Shown: positions 1-8,123, counted from the first letter of the stretch. The stretch is 49,976 bases of DNA from an uncultured Alphaproteobacteria bacterium (GCA_937892955.1 CALBKH010000048.1:1-49976), one strand, 5' to 3'. Made by a program: numbers and translations. Notes: generated from the sequence alone by a model not told the origin.

Positions 1-60
1 ATTGAGTGAATCACGTCAGTAGACGGTCGTCGAGGGCTATCCGCGCACAGGTCTCTCATT

Positions 61-184
61 ATACCATCGGCCATTGGAAATGACCGATGGTATTCCTGAC
101 GCGAATTTCTCATATCTCTGACGAAAAAGAGAAATTCGCGTGTGTTCGAAGGCCGGGTGCGTCAGCACCTTCGGCCTTTGGTAT
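61..184 (+). repeat. Three-hairpin intergenic repeat, copy A
   Basis: Contains three consecutive hairpins. A simple stem pairs 61-75 with 79-93 (one mismatch). A long stem pairs ACGCGAATTTCTC (99-111) with its complement at 129-141 around a 17-nt loop. A third stem pairs 149-160 with 165-178, with two unpaired T on the 3' side (C-TT-CGGCC). The ends read ATACCA and TGGTAT. It closely matches the copy at 47394-47518 and, in reverse orientation, the one at 12250-12373. Resembles Rhizobium RIME-type mosaic elements in kind; identity with a named family was not tested. Confidence 0.85.
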
Positions 185-192
185 TACGGTGA

Positions 193-927
193 GTTCCGCT
201 GGTCGGGCCGCCGGTTCCGCCACCTCACGGGACACGTGCCGCGATCGGGGAGCGACGTGGCCGGCGGCTCACGAGAACCACCGACGATGATCATGCATTC
301 GTTCCCTCCGGGCCTCGACTTCTCGATGGCCGGCCGGCGAGCGACTTCCTATCGTCCTTCTCCGCGCCGCGATTCACGGGGCCGGCCACCGCCCCGGGGG
401 GCCTCTCGCATGCCGATCGAAAACTGGAGCGGCGGCTACGACGTCGCGATCTCGCGGCGCACCGGATCGGCGATCTCTTCGATATGGCCGCCGCGCCGGG
501 CACGACGCTCGGGCAGATCTTCGAGGCGATCAGCGTTCTCGTCGCGATGGGCGATGTCGCTCTGGTGCAGAGCGACGAGGCGACGCAGACGGCGCGGCCG
601 CGGACCGCTCGGTTGAACGCCGAGATCGCCCGCCGCGCCCGCGACGGCTCGGAGATTTCGGCTCTGGCGAGCCCGATCACCGGCGGCGGGATCGCCTGCG
701 ACCTGATCGAGCGGTTGTTCGTCGACGCCTACCTCGCGGGTTCGCGCACCTCCGCCGATTGGGCCGAGCATGCGCGGGAATGCCTGTCGATGCTGGGTTG
801 GGACATCGGGTCGGACGGGGACGGAGCGGGAGGTGAGGCGGATCGCCTCGGCGAACTCCGGCAGCTCGCCGACCGCTTCCTCGCCGACCGTCTCCCACAG
901 CTGCATGCGCTCGGTGTCGTCGACTGA
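193..927 (+). pseudogene. Remnant of a methyltransferase regulatory-domain protein
   Basis: An open frame runs from just after a stop at 190-192 to TGA at 925-927, with no convincing start or ribosome binding site near its beginning; the first internal ATG is at 484. The C-terminal part (GTTLGQIFEAISVLVAMGDV, then NAEIARRARDGSEISALASP and TGGGIACDLIERLF) recalls the tail of class I SAM methyltransferases that carry a predicted regulatory domain (PF10119). The catalytic N-terminal methyltransferase domain that those proteins have is absent. The frame begins 9 bp after repeat copy A, so a deletion ending at the repeat is possible (inference). A short expressed protein from ATG 484 (147 aa) cannot be excluded. 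The family assignment rests on recognition of the C-terminal pattern only. Confidence 0.5.
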
Positions 928-1128
928 ACCGCGAGCACTGTTGTCGAGCGGCACGGAGCCGTCCGATCCGTCGCCCGGTGAGATCTCGGACGTCATGAGC
1001 GGCTCGGCGACGACGGGCGACTTCGAGTCTGACGGCGGGGCGGCTTTGCGGTATTTTCGAAGTCGGTCGGGGGCATTCGTCTACGACACCGAGGCGGTTT
1101 CGTCGTCGCTGGGCAAGAACGGGTGCGC

Positions 1129-2034
1129 ATGTTTTCCATATTGTCGTCGCAGAAGAGCTTTTCCGACCCTTGGGTCGGCCACGCCGGGCTCAATCGCTCG
1201 TTCGATCTGCATGTTCGGCGTATGCGTCTGGCGCGTCGTGTCGCCGCCGTGCGCCGCGGTCTGGTCTCGCCGATGGTCGATGCGTCGATCCGCGAGCGGA
1301 TCGCGCGTGATGGTCTGGCGATCGTTCCCGACTTCCTGCCGGCCGACGTCTTCGCCGCGCTCCGCGACGAGATCGAGGCGCACGTGGCGCGGTTCGACGC
1401 GAGCGAGCCGCCGCGGGGCGCTACCCGGCGCGGCTTCGGGAAACCGAGACATTTCGAAGGTGGTTTCGATCGCCACGACGGCGCCACCCTCAATCGCTTT
1501 CTGAACATCGATGCGGCAACGACGCCGCGGACGCTCGAATTCGCGCGCCACCCGCGGCTCGCGGCGCTGTCGCGCGCGGTATGCGGGCGCAGCACGTCGG
1601 AGCACAAGACGTCGATCTATCTCCTGATGCACGGCAGCGAGGACAACCACGACATCCAGAAGGATCTCCATCGCGACACGTTCTTCTCGAGCATGAAGTA
1701 CTGGTACTTCATTCGGCCGGTGCGATCGGAAGACGGCCCGTTCGAATACCATCCCGGCAGTCATCGCCTCGACGAGCGGCGGCTCGAATGGGAGCGGGCC
1801 AAGGCCGCGGCCGCGGTGGCCGCCGGAGGTGGCGGCGGTGCCTTCCGGGCCGACGAGGCCGATCTCTCGGCCCTCGGCTTCACCGAGCCGCTGCGGGCGA
1901 CCTGCGCCGAGAACACGTTGGTCATCGCCGATACGCTGGGTTTCCATCGCCGGGGTGTGGCAGCGGCCGGATCGGTCCGCCTCTCCGTCTACGGCTACGA
2001 GCGCCCGCACGCTTTCCTCCCGATGCCCTCGTGA
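1129..2034 (+). CDS. Phytanoyl-CoA dioxygenase (PhyH) family protein
   Basis: A predicted non-haem Fe(II)/2-oxoglutarate dioxygenase of about 300 residues. The PhyH fold begins near RDGLAIVPDFLPADVFAALR. The HxD iron motif is visible as DLHRDTFF, and the distal histidine as ADTLGFHRRGV. Between them is the family's YHPGSHR stretch. A glycine/alanine-rich insert (AAAAVAAGGGGG) lies in the second half. Substrate cannot be told from sequence. The start is uncertain: ATG 1129 has no clear Shine-Dalgarno, and ATG 1222 or 1273 would remove a basic, poorly conserved N-terminus without touching the catalytic core. It stands alone, with about 200 bp of gene-free sequence upstream, in which I see no strong signal. 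Confidence 0.8.
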   Translation: MFSILSSQKSFSDPWVGHAGLNRSFDLHVRRMRLARRVAAVRRGLVSPMVDASIRERIARDGLAIVPDFLPADVFAALRDEIEAHVARFDASEPPRGATRRGFGKPRHFEGGFDRHDGATLNRFLNIDAATTPRTLEFARHPRLAALSRAVCGRSTSEHKTSIYLLMHGSEDNHDIQKDLHRDTFFSSMKYWYFIRPVRSEDGPFEYHPGSHRLDERRLEWERAKAAAAVAAGGGGGAFRADEADLSALGFTEPLRATCAENTLVIADTLGFHRRGVAAAGSVRLSVYGYERPHAFLPMPS

Positions 2035-2100
2035 GGGTGTCCGGCGTCGCGTCGTGAGCCGCGAGGGCGAGTGCCGAGCCGATCTCGGTATGGCCGTCGG

Positions 2101-2910
2101 TCAGCCGTGCGAGGCCCGGAATCGGGCGTCGGCGGTGTGGAAGTCGGCGTAGCCATGGGCACGGTGGACGACGGCGTGGTCGCGGGAGGTCTCGCCGAGG
2201 GGGGCGAGCGTCCAGTCCCAGTCGTCGTCGGCGGGCGGCAGTTTCACGCCTTCGAGCAGGTCGTAGCGGTCGAGGATCTCGCCGTTCGGGCCGACCTCGA
2301 GACCTTCGGAATCGGTCAGGAGACAGACGCGGGCGGAGAAGCGGCGCAGCGCGTCGAGGTGACCCTCGACGATGCGGCGACCGAGATCGGGGTAGCGGAT
2401 ATGGGCGAGCCCGTGGCGGCGACGCGCCCGCTCGACCGGCTGCAACGCCAGTTGGCTGAGGCAGTTGGCGGAGATCACCAGATCGAGGGTGGCATCGGCG
2501 CGGAAGCGGCGGAGCGGGTCGGCGATGCCGGTGGCGCGATCGAGGAGCAGGTCGGTGGTGCCGGTGATGTCGAGGTCGACGAGGTGGACGTCGGCGAAGC
2601 GCCGCGCGGCGAGGCGGATCGGCCAGAGATGGACGACGTCGACCAGGATCACTTTTTCGAAGACCTCGGCGAGGCGCGGCAGCGAGACGTCGCGCATCAG
2701 ACCGGAGCCGAGCACCAGACAGGTGCGCCGCTCCGCGAGGCCCGTGATGGCGCGCTCGACGATCGCGTGGGTGCGAGCCTCGTGGGCCGACCAGTCGGCG
2801 CGGCAGCGGCGGGCGCGGGACCACAGCGACACGGCGGCAGCGAGATGGCCGGTGCGCCGCGCATCGAGGGTGGCGGGCGTGAAGGCCCAAGCGAGCACTT
2901 CGGCGAGCAT
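2101..2910 (-). CDS. Conserved hypothetical, Rossmann/methyltransferase-like
   Basis: I do not recognise a specific family. The protein has about 269 residues from ATG 2910, chosen because GGAGG lies 9 nt upstream; an in-frame ATG at 2982 has no such site. The middle resembles a nucleotide- or SAM-binding Rossmann start: TCLVLGSGLMRDVSL, followed by KVILVDVVHLW with the acidic residue at the end of the second strand, and LVDLDITGTTD. Later come DLVISANCLSQLAL, which looks like a motif IV strand, and a C-terminal WDWTLAPLGE segment. No signal peptide or membrane segment is evident. It faces the PhyH gene tail-to-tail with a 66 bp gap. A role in methyl transfer is only an inference. Confidence 0.6.
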   Translation of the reverse strand: MLAEVLAWAFTPATLDARRTGHLAAAVSLWSRARRCRADWSAHEARTHAIVERAITGLAERRTCLVLGSGLMRDVSLPRLAEVFEKVILVDVVHLWPIRLAARRFADVHLVDLDITGTTDLLLDRATGIADPLRRFRADATLDLVISANCLSQLALQPVERARRRHGLAHIRYPDLGRRIVEGHLDALRRFSARVCLLTDSEGLEVGPNGEILDRYDLLEGVKLPPADDDWDWTLAPLGETSRDHAVVHRAHGYADFHTADARFRASHG

Positions 2911-3052
2911 GGGGACGGCCCTCCGGCGAATCGATGCCCCGAGCCTAATCGATCCGCCGCCTTCCAGGCGACGAAGACGCATCCCATGTGTTAAGGGCGT
3001 GCGGAGACCCGGTGCGACAGGCGCACCGACGCACCGACCGAGTGGGGAGCGG

Positions 3053-3694
3053 ATGAGCGCAGGCGACGAGAACGGCGGCGGGACGACGTCCGCGACGACG
3101 GACGCGAAACCGCCGGTGCGGGGTCACGATTGGCGCAAGCTGGTGCTGGAACTCGGGCCGCTCGGCATCTTCTTCGCGGTCAACGCGGTCTTCGGCAAGA
3201 CCCACGGGCTCTATCCGGCGACCGCGGCGCTGATGGTGGCGACGGTCGTGGCGCTGGTGGTGTCGCGGCGGCTGATGCACCGGCTGCCGATCATGCCGCT
3301 GGTCTCCGGCGTGGTGGTGCTGGTGTTCGGCTCGCTGACGCTGATCCTGCAGGACGAACTCTTCATCAAACTGAAGCCGACCATCGTGAACACCATGTTC
3401 GGCACGGCGCTGATCGGCGGCCTCGCCTTCGGCAAACCGCTGCTCGGGGTGGTCTTCGATTCGGTCTTCGATCTCGACGACGAGGGCTGGCGCAAGCTGA
3501 CGCTGCGCTGGGGCCTGTTCTTCTTCGTGCTCGCCGCCCTCAACGAAGTGGTCTGGCGCAATTTCCCGACCGACACGTGGGTGACGTTCAAGGTGTTCGG
3601 CATCATGCCGCTCACCTTCCTCTTCGCCCTCGCCCAGGTGCCGCTGATCCAGCGCCACGCGATCGAGACGGACGAGGGCGCGACGGACGCCTGA
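3053..3694 (+). CDS. ispZ: Septation protein A / inner membrane protein IspZ
   Basis: A 213-residue polytopic inner membrane protein of the YciB/IspZ family, implicated in cell envelope integrity and septation. The core begins at LVLELGPLGIFFAVNAVFG and continues with alternating hydrophobic helices and the family stretch IMPLVSGVVVLVFGSLTL. Further signatures are FIKLKPTIVN, GFGKPLLG-like LAFGKPLLG, and WRKLTLRWGLFFFVLAALNE. About five to six membrane segments are visible. The start at 3053 follows GGGGAGC and is the first sensible one; upstream sequence in the same frame overlaps the opposite gene and is not coding. It converges on a LysE gene with a 4 bp gap. Confidence 0.93.
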   Translation: MSAGDENGGGTTSATTDAKPPVRGHDWRKLVLELGPLGIFFAVNAVFGKTHGLYPATAALMVATVVALVVSRRLMHRLPIMPLVSGVVVLVFGSLTLILQDELFIKLKPTIVNTMFGTALIGGLAFGKPLLGVVFDSVFDLDDEGWRKLTLRWGLFFFVLAALNEVVWRNFPTDTWVTFKVFGIMPLTFLFALAQVPLIQRHAIETDEGATDA

Positions 3695-3698
3695 AGCC

Positions 3699-4349
3699 TC
3701 AGTTCCGCGACAGCGCCAGACGCAGGGCGAAGGCGCCGAAGAGGCCGGCGGTGGCGACGTCGAGGCCGCGGCGCAGGCGGGCCGAACGGGCGAAGGCGCC
3801 GGAGACGCGCTCGGCGCCGAGGATCATGAGGACGCAGATCGGAAAACCGATGACGCCGTAGAGGCCGCCGAGCACGGCGAGCTTGGAGGCGGCATGCGGG
3901 TCGGAGGCGGCGACGAACTGCGGCAGGAAGGTCACGAAGAACAGCACGATCTTCGGATTGAGGATGTTGACGCCGAGACCGACGAGGAAGGCGCGGCCGA
4001 GGGACATGGTCTCGGCGGATCCGCGGACCTCGAAGGCCGAGCCGTGGCGCAGCGTCTCGATCGCCAGGAAGACGAGATAGGCGGCGCCCGCCCATTTCAA
4101 CACCGCATAGGCCATCGGCGAGGCGGCGATGAGCGCCGACAGGCCGAGGGCGGCGAAAGCGGTGTGGACGTAGAGGCCGGCGGTGGTGCCGAGGAGAGCG
4201 GCGAGACCGGGGCCGCGGCCCGAGGCGAGCGTTCGGCCGAGGAAGAGCGCCATGTCCGGGCCGGGGGTGAGCACCAGCAGGATCACCGCCGCGGCATAGG
4301 CGAAGACGGTCGCAAGATCGGGCAGGCGGTCGGCGAGGTCGACGAACAA
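3699..4349 (-). CDS. LysE/RhtB family amino-acid exporter
   Basis: A 216-residue inner membrane transporter of the LysE/RhtB superfamily, which exports amino acids or related small molecules. The diagnostic N-terminal motif is present (ILLVLTPGPDMALFLGRTLA), followed by the LGTTAGLYVH helix and the conserved GLGVNILNPKIVLFFVTFLP segment. About six hydrophobic helices can be seen. I choose a TTG start at 4349: GGAGG sits 7 nt upstream, and no ATG fits, whereas upstream in-frame extensions are arginine-rich and do not look like a LysE N-terminus. It is divergent from the PAP2 gene (139 bp between starts). The substrate is unknown. A second LysE-type gene lies at 8144-8770. Confidence 0.85.
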   Translation of the reverse strand: MFVDLADRLPDLATVFAYAAAVILLVLTPGPDMALFLGRTLASGRGPGLAALLGTTAGLYVHTAFAALGLSALIAASPMAYAVLKWAGAAYLVFLAIETLRHGSAFEVRGSAETMSLGRAFLVGLGVNILNPKIVLFFVTFLPQFVAASDPHAASKLAVLGGLYGVIGFPICVLMILGAERVSGAFARSARLRRGLDVATAGLFGAFALRLALSRN

Positions 4350-4488
4350 GGGTTTTCCTCCGATCGATCGGGGACGGCGGGACCCGGCGGTGCTCGCCGG
4401 GTGGATGAGGCGGCCGCGGATGTCGGCAGTGGGCTTTCGCCGCATCGCCGCCGAGGTTACATGTCGGGGCAGAAAACGAGGAGAGCGA

Positions 4489-5319
4489 ATGACGGACGTC
4501 AGCCGTGCGGAAGAGATCGTCGCGACGCTTCGCGCGCGCCTCGGCCGCGCCGTGGCGGCGACCGGCGCACGCCCCGGCGCGAGCGTGGCGGTGGCGACAG
4601 CGGCCGTCTCGGCGCTCGCGCTCGCCTTTCCCGGTCTCGACATCGCCGTTGCGTCGCTCTTCCATCACGGCGCCGACGGGTTTCCGGCCGACCGCAACGG
4701 CTTCCTCCTCGACGTGCGCCACGCCGGCATGGGCGTCACGCGGATCGTCGTCGTCTCGTTGGTGGTCGCCTTCCTCGGCAAGCTCTTCGTGCCGATGCTG
4801 ATGCGGGCGGTATCGTCGAGGAAACTCTTGTTCCTCGCCACGTCGATGGCGCTCGGGCCGGGGATCGTGGTCAATTCGATCCTCAAGGAGTTCTGGGGGC
4901 GGCCGCGGCCGCGGCAGATCGGCGAATTCGGCGGCTCGATGGAGTTCTTCCCGGCCTGGGTGCCGGGCGGGGCGTGCGAGACCAACTGCTCGTTTCCCTC
5001 GGGCGAGGCGTCGAGCGCGATGTGGCTGATCGCCCTGGTCTTCGTCGTGCCGGAGCGGTGGCGCCGGGGGGCGACGATCGCCGTCCTCGCCTGGGCGCTC
5101 ACCATCTCGGTCAACCGCATGGCCTTCGGCGCCCACTTCCTCTCCGACGTGGTGATCGGCTGGGGGCTCACCGCGACGATCGTCTTCGCCTGCCGCTGGG
5201 CCTTAATCGACAAGGTCGGGCCGATGACCGAAGGTCGCATCGACGACGGGCTCGAGTGGGTAGGGGAGCGGCTCCTCGGCCTCGCCCGCCGGCCGGCGGC
5301 GTGGTTCCGGGCGCGGTGA
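4489..5319 (+). CDS. PAP2 superfamily membrane phosphatase
   Basis: A 276-residue membrane protein of the type 2 phosphatidic acid phosphatase family, possibly acting on lipid phosphates at the outer face of the inner membrane. The three PAP2 signatures occur in order: KEFWGRPRPRQ near residue 132, FPSGEASSAM near 169, and SVNRMAFGAHFLSDV near 207. The second motif has Glu where most family members have the His of PSGH, while the third-motif His is kept. About six hydrophobic helices are visible. The start follows a clear GAGGAGAG box. Candidate substrates include lipid A, phosphatidylglycerol phosphate or undecaprenyl pyrophosphate; the sequence does not decide. Confidence 0.88.
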   Translation: MTDVSRAEEIVATLRARLGRAVAATGARPGASVAVATAAVSALALAFPGLDIAVASLFHHGADGFPADRNGFLLDVRHAGMGVTRIVVVSLVVAFLGKLFVPMLMRAVSSRKLLFLATSMALGPGIVVNSILKEFWGRPRPRQIGEFGGSMEFFPAWVPGGACETNCSFPSGEASSAMWLIALVFVVPERWRRGATIAVLAWALTISVNRMAFGAHFLSDVVIGWGLTATIVFACRWALIDKVGPMTEGRIDDGLEWVGERLLGLARRPAAWFRAR

Positions 5320-5435
5320 GTGCGCGCCGCGACGGAAGTGTGCCTTTCCGGCGCTTGACTTCCCCTCTCTTTTCGGGCTTTTCGATCGCGAACCCGCGCG
5401 ACGGGTTTCGCAACTGTTCGGGACCACACGTCATC

Positions 5436-5504
5436 ATGGCCTTCGTCACCACGACGAAAACCAAAACGACCATGACGACGGCGACCACCACGGTCGCCGG
5501 CTGA
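5436..5504 (+). CDS. Threonine-rich leader peptide upstream of asd
   Basis: A 22-codon open frame from ATG 5436 to TGA 5504. Eleven of its 22 residues are threonine, in the core VTTTKTKTTMTT and then ATTTV. Two lysines and an internal methionine lie in the same core. The next gene, 150 bp on, is asd, the branch enzyme for Thr, Met and Lys. By analogy with E. coli thrL, also a ~21-residue Thr-rich leader, ribosome stalling on these codons could report amino-acid starvation. A 7-bp hairpin (5480-5486 with 5492-5498) overlaps the last Thr codons and could act as the pause hairpin. No strong ribosome binding site is visible (GGGA about 12 nt upstream). Function is inferred. Confidence 0.7.
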   Translation: MAFVTTTKTKTTMTTATTTVAG

Positions 5505-5650
5505 CGCAGGCTCTCGACCTCCCGCAGCCCTCTCCCGGCGGGTGACGAGGGCAGCGGAGGACCGAACGGTTCCCTTCTTCGATCCCTCGAAAAAGCGCAC
5601 CAGAGGTCCTCTCCGACAACGGGAGAGACGACGAGGATCGGGGGAATTTT
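5480..5650 (+). promoter_or_regulatory. Candidate attenuator with competing hairpins before asd
   Basis: After the leader come mutually exclusive pairings. CTCTCCCG (5530-5537) is perfectly complementary to CGGGAGAG (5620-5627). CTCTCC (5609-5614) can pair with the same GGAGAG as a local hairpin. GCCCTC (5527-5532) can instead pair with GAGGGC (5547-5552). CGATCC-C-TCG (5580-5589) pairs with CGAGGATCG (5632-5640), ending next to the asd Shine-Dalgarno GGGGG (5640-5644). Only a short T run (5647-5650) follows, so control could be at translation initiation rather than by a classical terminator. Pairings are seen in the sequence; the mechanism is inferred. Confidence 0.5.
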
Positions 5651-5654
5651 CCAC

Positions 5655-6692
5655 ATGGGTTACAAGGTCGCCATCGTCGGTGCCACCGGCAACGTGGGTC
5701 GCGAGATGCTCGACATCCTGGCGGAGCGCGGATTTCCGGTGTCGGAAGTCGTGCCGCTCGCCTCGAGCCGCTCGCTCGGCACGGAAGTCTCCTTCGGCGA
5801 CAAGACGCTGAAGACCAAGGTCCTCGACAACTACGACTTCTCCGACACCGACATCTGCCTGATGTCGGCCGGCGGTTCGGTGTCGAAGGAATGGTCGCCG
5901 AAGATCGGCGCCCAGGGCTGCGTCGTCATCGACAACTCCTCGGCCTGGCGCTACGACGCCGAGGTGCCGCTGATCGTTCCGGAAGTGAACGCCGATGCGA
6001 TCGTCGGCTTCACCAAGAAGAACATCATCGCCAATCCGAACTGCTCGACCGCCCAGCTGGTGGTGGCGCTGAAGCCGCTGCACGACGAGTACAAGATCAA
6101 GCGTGTGGTCGTCTCGACCTACCAGTCGGTGTCGGGCGCCGGCAAGGATGCGATGGACGAGCTGTTCACCCAGACCCGGGCGATCTTCGTCTCCGATCCG
6201 GTCGAGCCGAAGAAGTTCCCGAAGCGTATCGCCTTCAATCTGATCCCCCACATCGACGTGTTCATGGAGGACGGGTTCACGAAGGAAGAGTGGAAGATGA
6301 TGGCCGAGACCAAGAAGATTCTCGACCCGAAGATCAAGCTGACCGCAACTTGCGTGCGTGTGCCGGTGTTCATCTCTCACTCGGAATCGGTCAACGTCGA
6401 GTTCGAGAATCCGGTCACCGCCGACGAGGCGCGCGACATCCTGCGCGAGGCGCCGGGCGTGCTGGTGATCGACAAGCACGAGCCGGGTGGCTACATCACC
6501 CCGCACGAGGCGGCCGGCGAGGACGCTACCTACATCTCCCGTATCCGCGAGGACAACACGGTGGAGAACGGCCTCGCCTTCTGGTGCGTCTCCGACAACC
6601 TGCGCAAGGGCGCGGCGCTCAACGCGGTGCAGATCGCCGAGGTGCTGGTCAACCGTGGGCTGATCAAGCCGCGAGCCGAAAAGGCGGCGTGA
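5655..6692 (+). CDS. asd: Aspartate-semialdehyde dehydrogenase
   Basis: Reduces L-aspartyl-4-phosphate to L-aspartate-4-semialdehyde with NADPH in the cytoplasm, at the branch to lysine/diaminopimelate, threonine and methionine. The 345-residue length is normal. The NADP-binding GATGNVGREML is at residues 8-18. The catalytic cysteine lies in NPNCSTAQLVVAL near residue 130, and the catalytic histidine region is RVPVFISHSESVNVEFE near 240. YQSVSGAGKDAMDEL is also typical. The start lies 10 nt after a GGGGG box. A Thr-rich leader peptide and alternative hairpins precede it, suggesting attenuation by pathway end products. A hairpin terminator follows, so it appears to be monocistronic apart from the leader. 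Confidence 0.97.
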   Translation: MGYKVAIVGATGNVGREMLDILAERGFPVSEVVPLASSRSLGTEVSFGDKTLKTKVLDNYDFSDTDICLMSAGGSVSKEWSPKIGAQGCVVIDNSSAWRYDAEVPLIVPEVNADAIVGFTKKNIIANPNCSTAQLVVALKPLHDEYKIKRVVVSTYQSVSGAGKDAMDELFTQTRAIFVSDPVEPKKFPKRIAFNLIPHIDVFMEDGFTKEEWKMMAETKKILDPKIKLTATCVRVPVFISHSESVNVEFENPVTADEARDILREAPGVLVIDKHEPGGYITPHEAAGEDATYISRIREDNTVENGLAFWCVSDNLRKGAALNAVQIAEVLVNRGLIKPRAEKAA

Positions 6693-6720
6693 GCCGCGGG
6701 CGCCTCCATCGCGAAAAAAT

Positions 6721-6754
6721 CGATCGGCGTCCTTCGGGGCGCCGATCGTGTTTT
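6721..6754 (+). terminator. Intrinsic terminator after asd
   Basis: CGATCGGCG (6721-6729) pairs with CGCCGATCG (6740-6748), extended inward by a T-G and two C-G pairs to a TTCG loop, and is followed by TGTTTT. An A-rich stretch precedes it (AAAAAAT), so weak bidirectional action is possible. Confidence 0.8.
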
Positions 6755-6807
6755 CGGCTCGCGGGACGCGCCCGCCTCGCATAGCTTGACGACGGGAGGA
6801 CGCCCCG

Positions 6808-7580
6808 ATGGCCGACTGGAACCCCGAACTCTATGCCCGCTTCGCCGACGAACGGGCGCGTCCCGTCCATGATCTCCTGGCTCGCGTGCCGTTGGCGAGC
6901 CCGGAACGGATCGTCGATCTCGGCTGCGGGGCGGGGGCGTCGACGGCGCCGCTGTTGGCGCGCTGGCCGGGGGCGCAAGTGCTCGGTATCGACACCTCGC
7001 CGGCGATGATCGCCGAGGCGCAGGCGAAGGTGCCGGGTGCGCGTTACGAGATCGCCGACGGGGCGACGTGGACGCCGGACGCGCCGGTCGATCTCGTGTT
7101 CTCCAATGCGACGTTGCAGTGGATCCCCGATCATCCGACGTTGCTGCCGCGGCTGATGGGGTGGCTGAAGCCCGGCGGGGTGCTGGCCGTGCAGATACCC
7201 GACAATCTCGACGAGCCGAGCCATGCGTCGATGCGGGCGGTGGCGGCCGAGGCGCCGTTCCCCGATGCGCTGAAGGATGCGGCGGGGGCGCGGACGAAGC
7301 TGCTCTCCTACGAGGCGACGTGGGACGTTCTGGCGCCCACGCGAGCGCCGTCGACATGTGGCGGACGGCCTATGTCCACCCGCTCATGGGGCCCGAGAAG
7401 ATCGTCGAGATGGTGCGTTCGACCGGCTTGAAGCCCTTCGTCGACCCGCTCGACGAGGGGCTCAGGGCCGACTATCTCGCCCGTTACACCGCGCGTATCG
7501 CCGCCGCCTATCCGGCCTGCCGCGACGGCCGGGTGATGTTCCGCTTCCCGCGGTTGTTCTTCGTCGCGGTGAAGAGGTGA
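6808..7580 (+). pseudogene. tam: Trans-aconitate 2-methyltransferase, single frameshift
   Basis: Tam methylates trans-aconitate with SAM, relieving aconitase inhibition. The N-terminal ~175 residues read in one frame from ATG 6808: MADWNPELYARFADERARP, then the SAM motif IVDLGCGAGAST near residue 36 and VFSNATLQWIPDH. The rest of the family sequence (HASAVDMWRTAYVHPLMGPE, then DPLDEG and FPRLFFVAVKR) continues in another frame to TGA 7580. The break is at 7336-7338, where GCGCCC is followed by ACGCG; one extra C would restore an uninterrupted protein of normal length. Either a recent inactivating deletion or a base-calling error. Everything else looks intact, including a GGGAGGA site before the start. 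Confidence 0.85.
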
Positions 7581-7674
7581 AGCCTCGACGGCGGGTCCGT
7601 GGCCGGCCGAGCTTTCCGGGTGTCGCCAGAAGCGCTCTCGACGCGTCCAGGTAGACGCGTGAACCGGCGTCTTC

Positions 7675-7697
7675 CCTTCTCCCGCGAGGGGAGAAGG
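7675..7697. repeat. Short intergenic palindrome (CCTTCTCCC type)
   Basis: CCTTCTCCC (7675-7683) pairs with GGGAGAAGG (7689-7697) around GCGAG. Palindromes of this sequence are common between genes in alphaproteobacteria. Here it lies between the convergent ends of tam and the RidA gene and could help terminate transcription, though no T run follows. Confidence 0.6.
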
Positions 7698-7730
7698 AGG
7701 GGCAGCTCGCGGCGTTCCGTCGATCGGTCC

Positions 7731-8123
7731 TCAGTCCTTCTCGGGCCGCTTCGCCGTCACTTCGATCTCGATCTTCATCTCGGGCTTGACCAGACCGCAG
7801 ACGATCATCGTCGCGGCGGGGCGGACGTCGGCGAAGAACTCGCCGACGATGGGGAAGACCACGTCCATCATCGCCGCGTCGGTGATGTAGTAGGTGACGC
7901 GCACCACGTCGGCGAGGAGGAAGCCGCCGTCGTTCAACGCCTTGGTGATGGTCGCCATGGCGTTGCGGGTCTGGGCCTCGACGCTCTCGGGCATCTGCAT
8001 GGCGGCGTAGTCGTAGCCGGTGGTGCCGGAGACCCAGCACCATTCGCCCTGGACCACGGCGCGGGAGTAGCCCGCGACCTTTTCGAAGGGCGAGCCGGTG
8101 GAGATCAGGCGACGCTTGGTCAT
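7731..8123 (-). CDS. RidA family protein (enamine/imine deaminase-like)
   Basis: A 130-residue cytosolic protein of the RidA/YjgF/Rid family, which typically hydrolyses reactive enamine/imine intermediates released by PLP enzymes. Visible features are the N-terminal MTKRRLISTGSPFEKVAGYS, the GEWCWVSGTTGYD strand, the helix QTRNAMATITKALNDGGF and the strand RVTYYITD. In canonical RidA an arginine near the C-terminal third binds the carboxylate; here VRPAATMIVCGLVKPEMKIE carries the matching region. This is a divergent subgroup rather than RidA proper. The start at 8123 has GAAAGGA upstream. It lies 20 bp downstream of a LysE gene and probably shares its transcript. Confidence 0.85.
   Translation of the reverse strand: MTKRRLISTGSPFEKVAGYSRAVVQGEWCWVSGTTGYDYAAMQMPESVEAQTRNAMATITKALNDGGFLLADVVRVTYYITDAAMMDVVFPIVGEFFADVRPAATMIVCGLVKPEMKIEIEVTAKRPEKD

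Noticed and set aside
3211..5136. Minus-strand frame of 641 codons across ispZ, LysE and PAP2 genes
   Set aside because: It spans three genes with clear families in other frames and is dominated by Arg, Pro and His.
5168..5656. Minus-strand frame opposite the asd leader with a hydrophobic stretch
   Set aside because: The apparent hydrophobic segment is the reverse reading of the Thr codon run; it overlaps the asd leader and the PAP2 3' end and has no family features.
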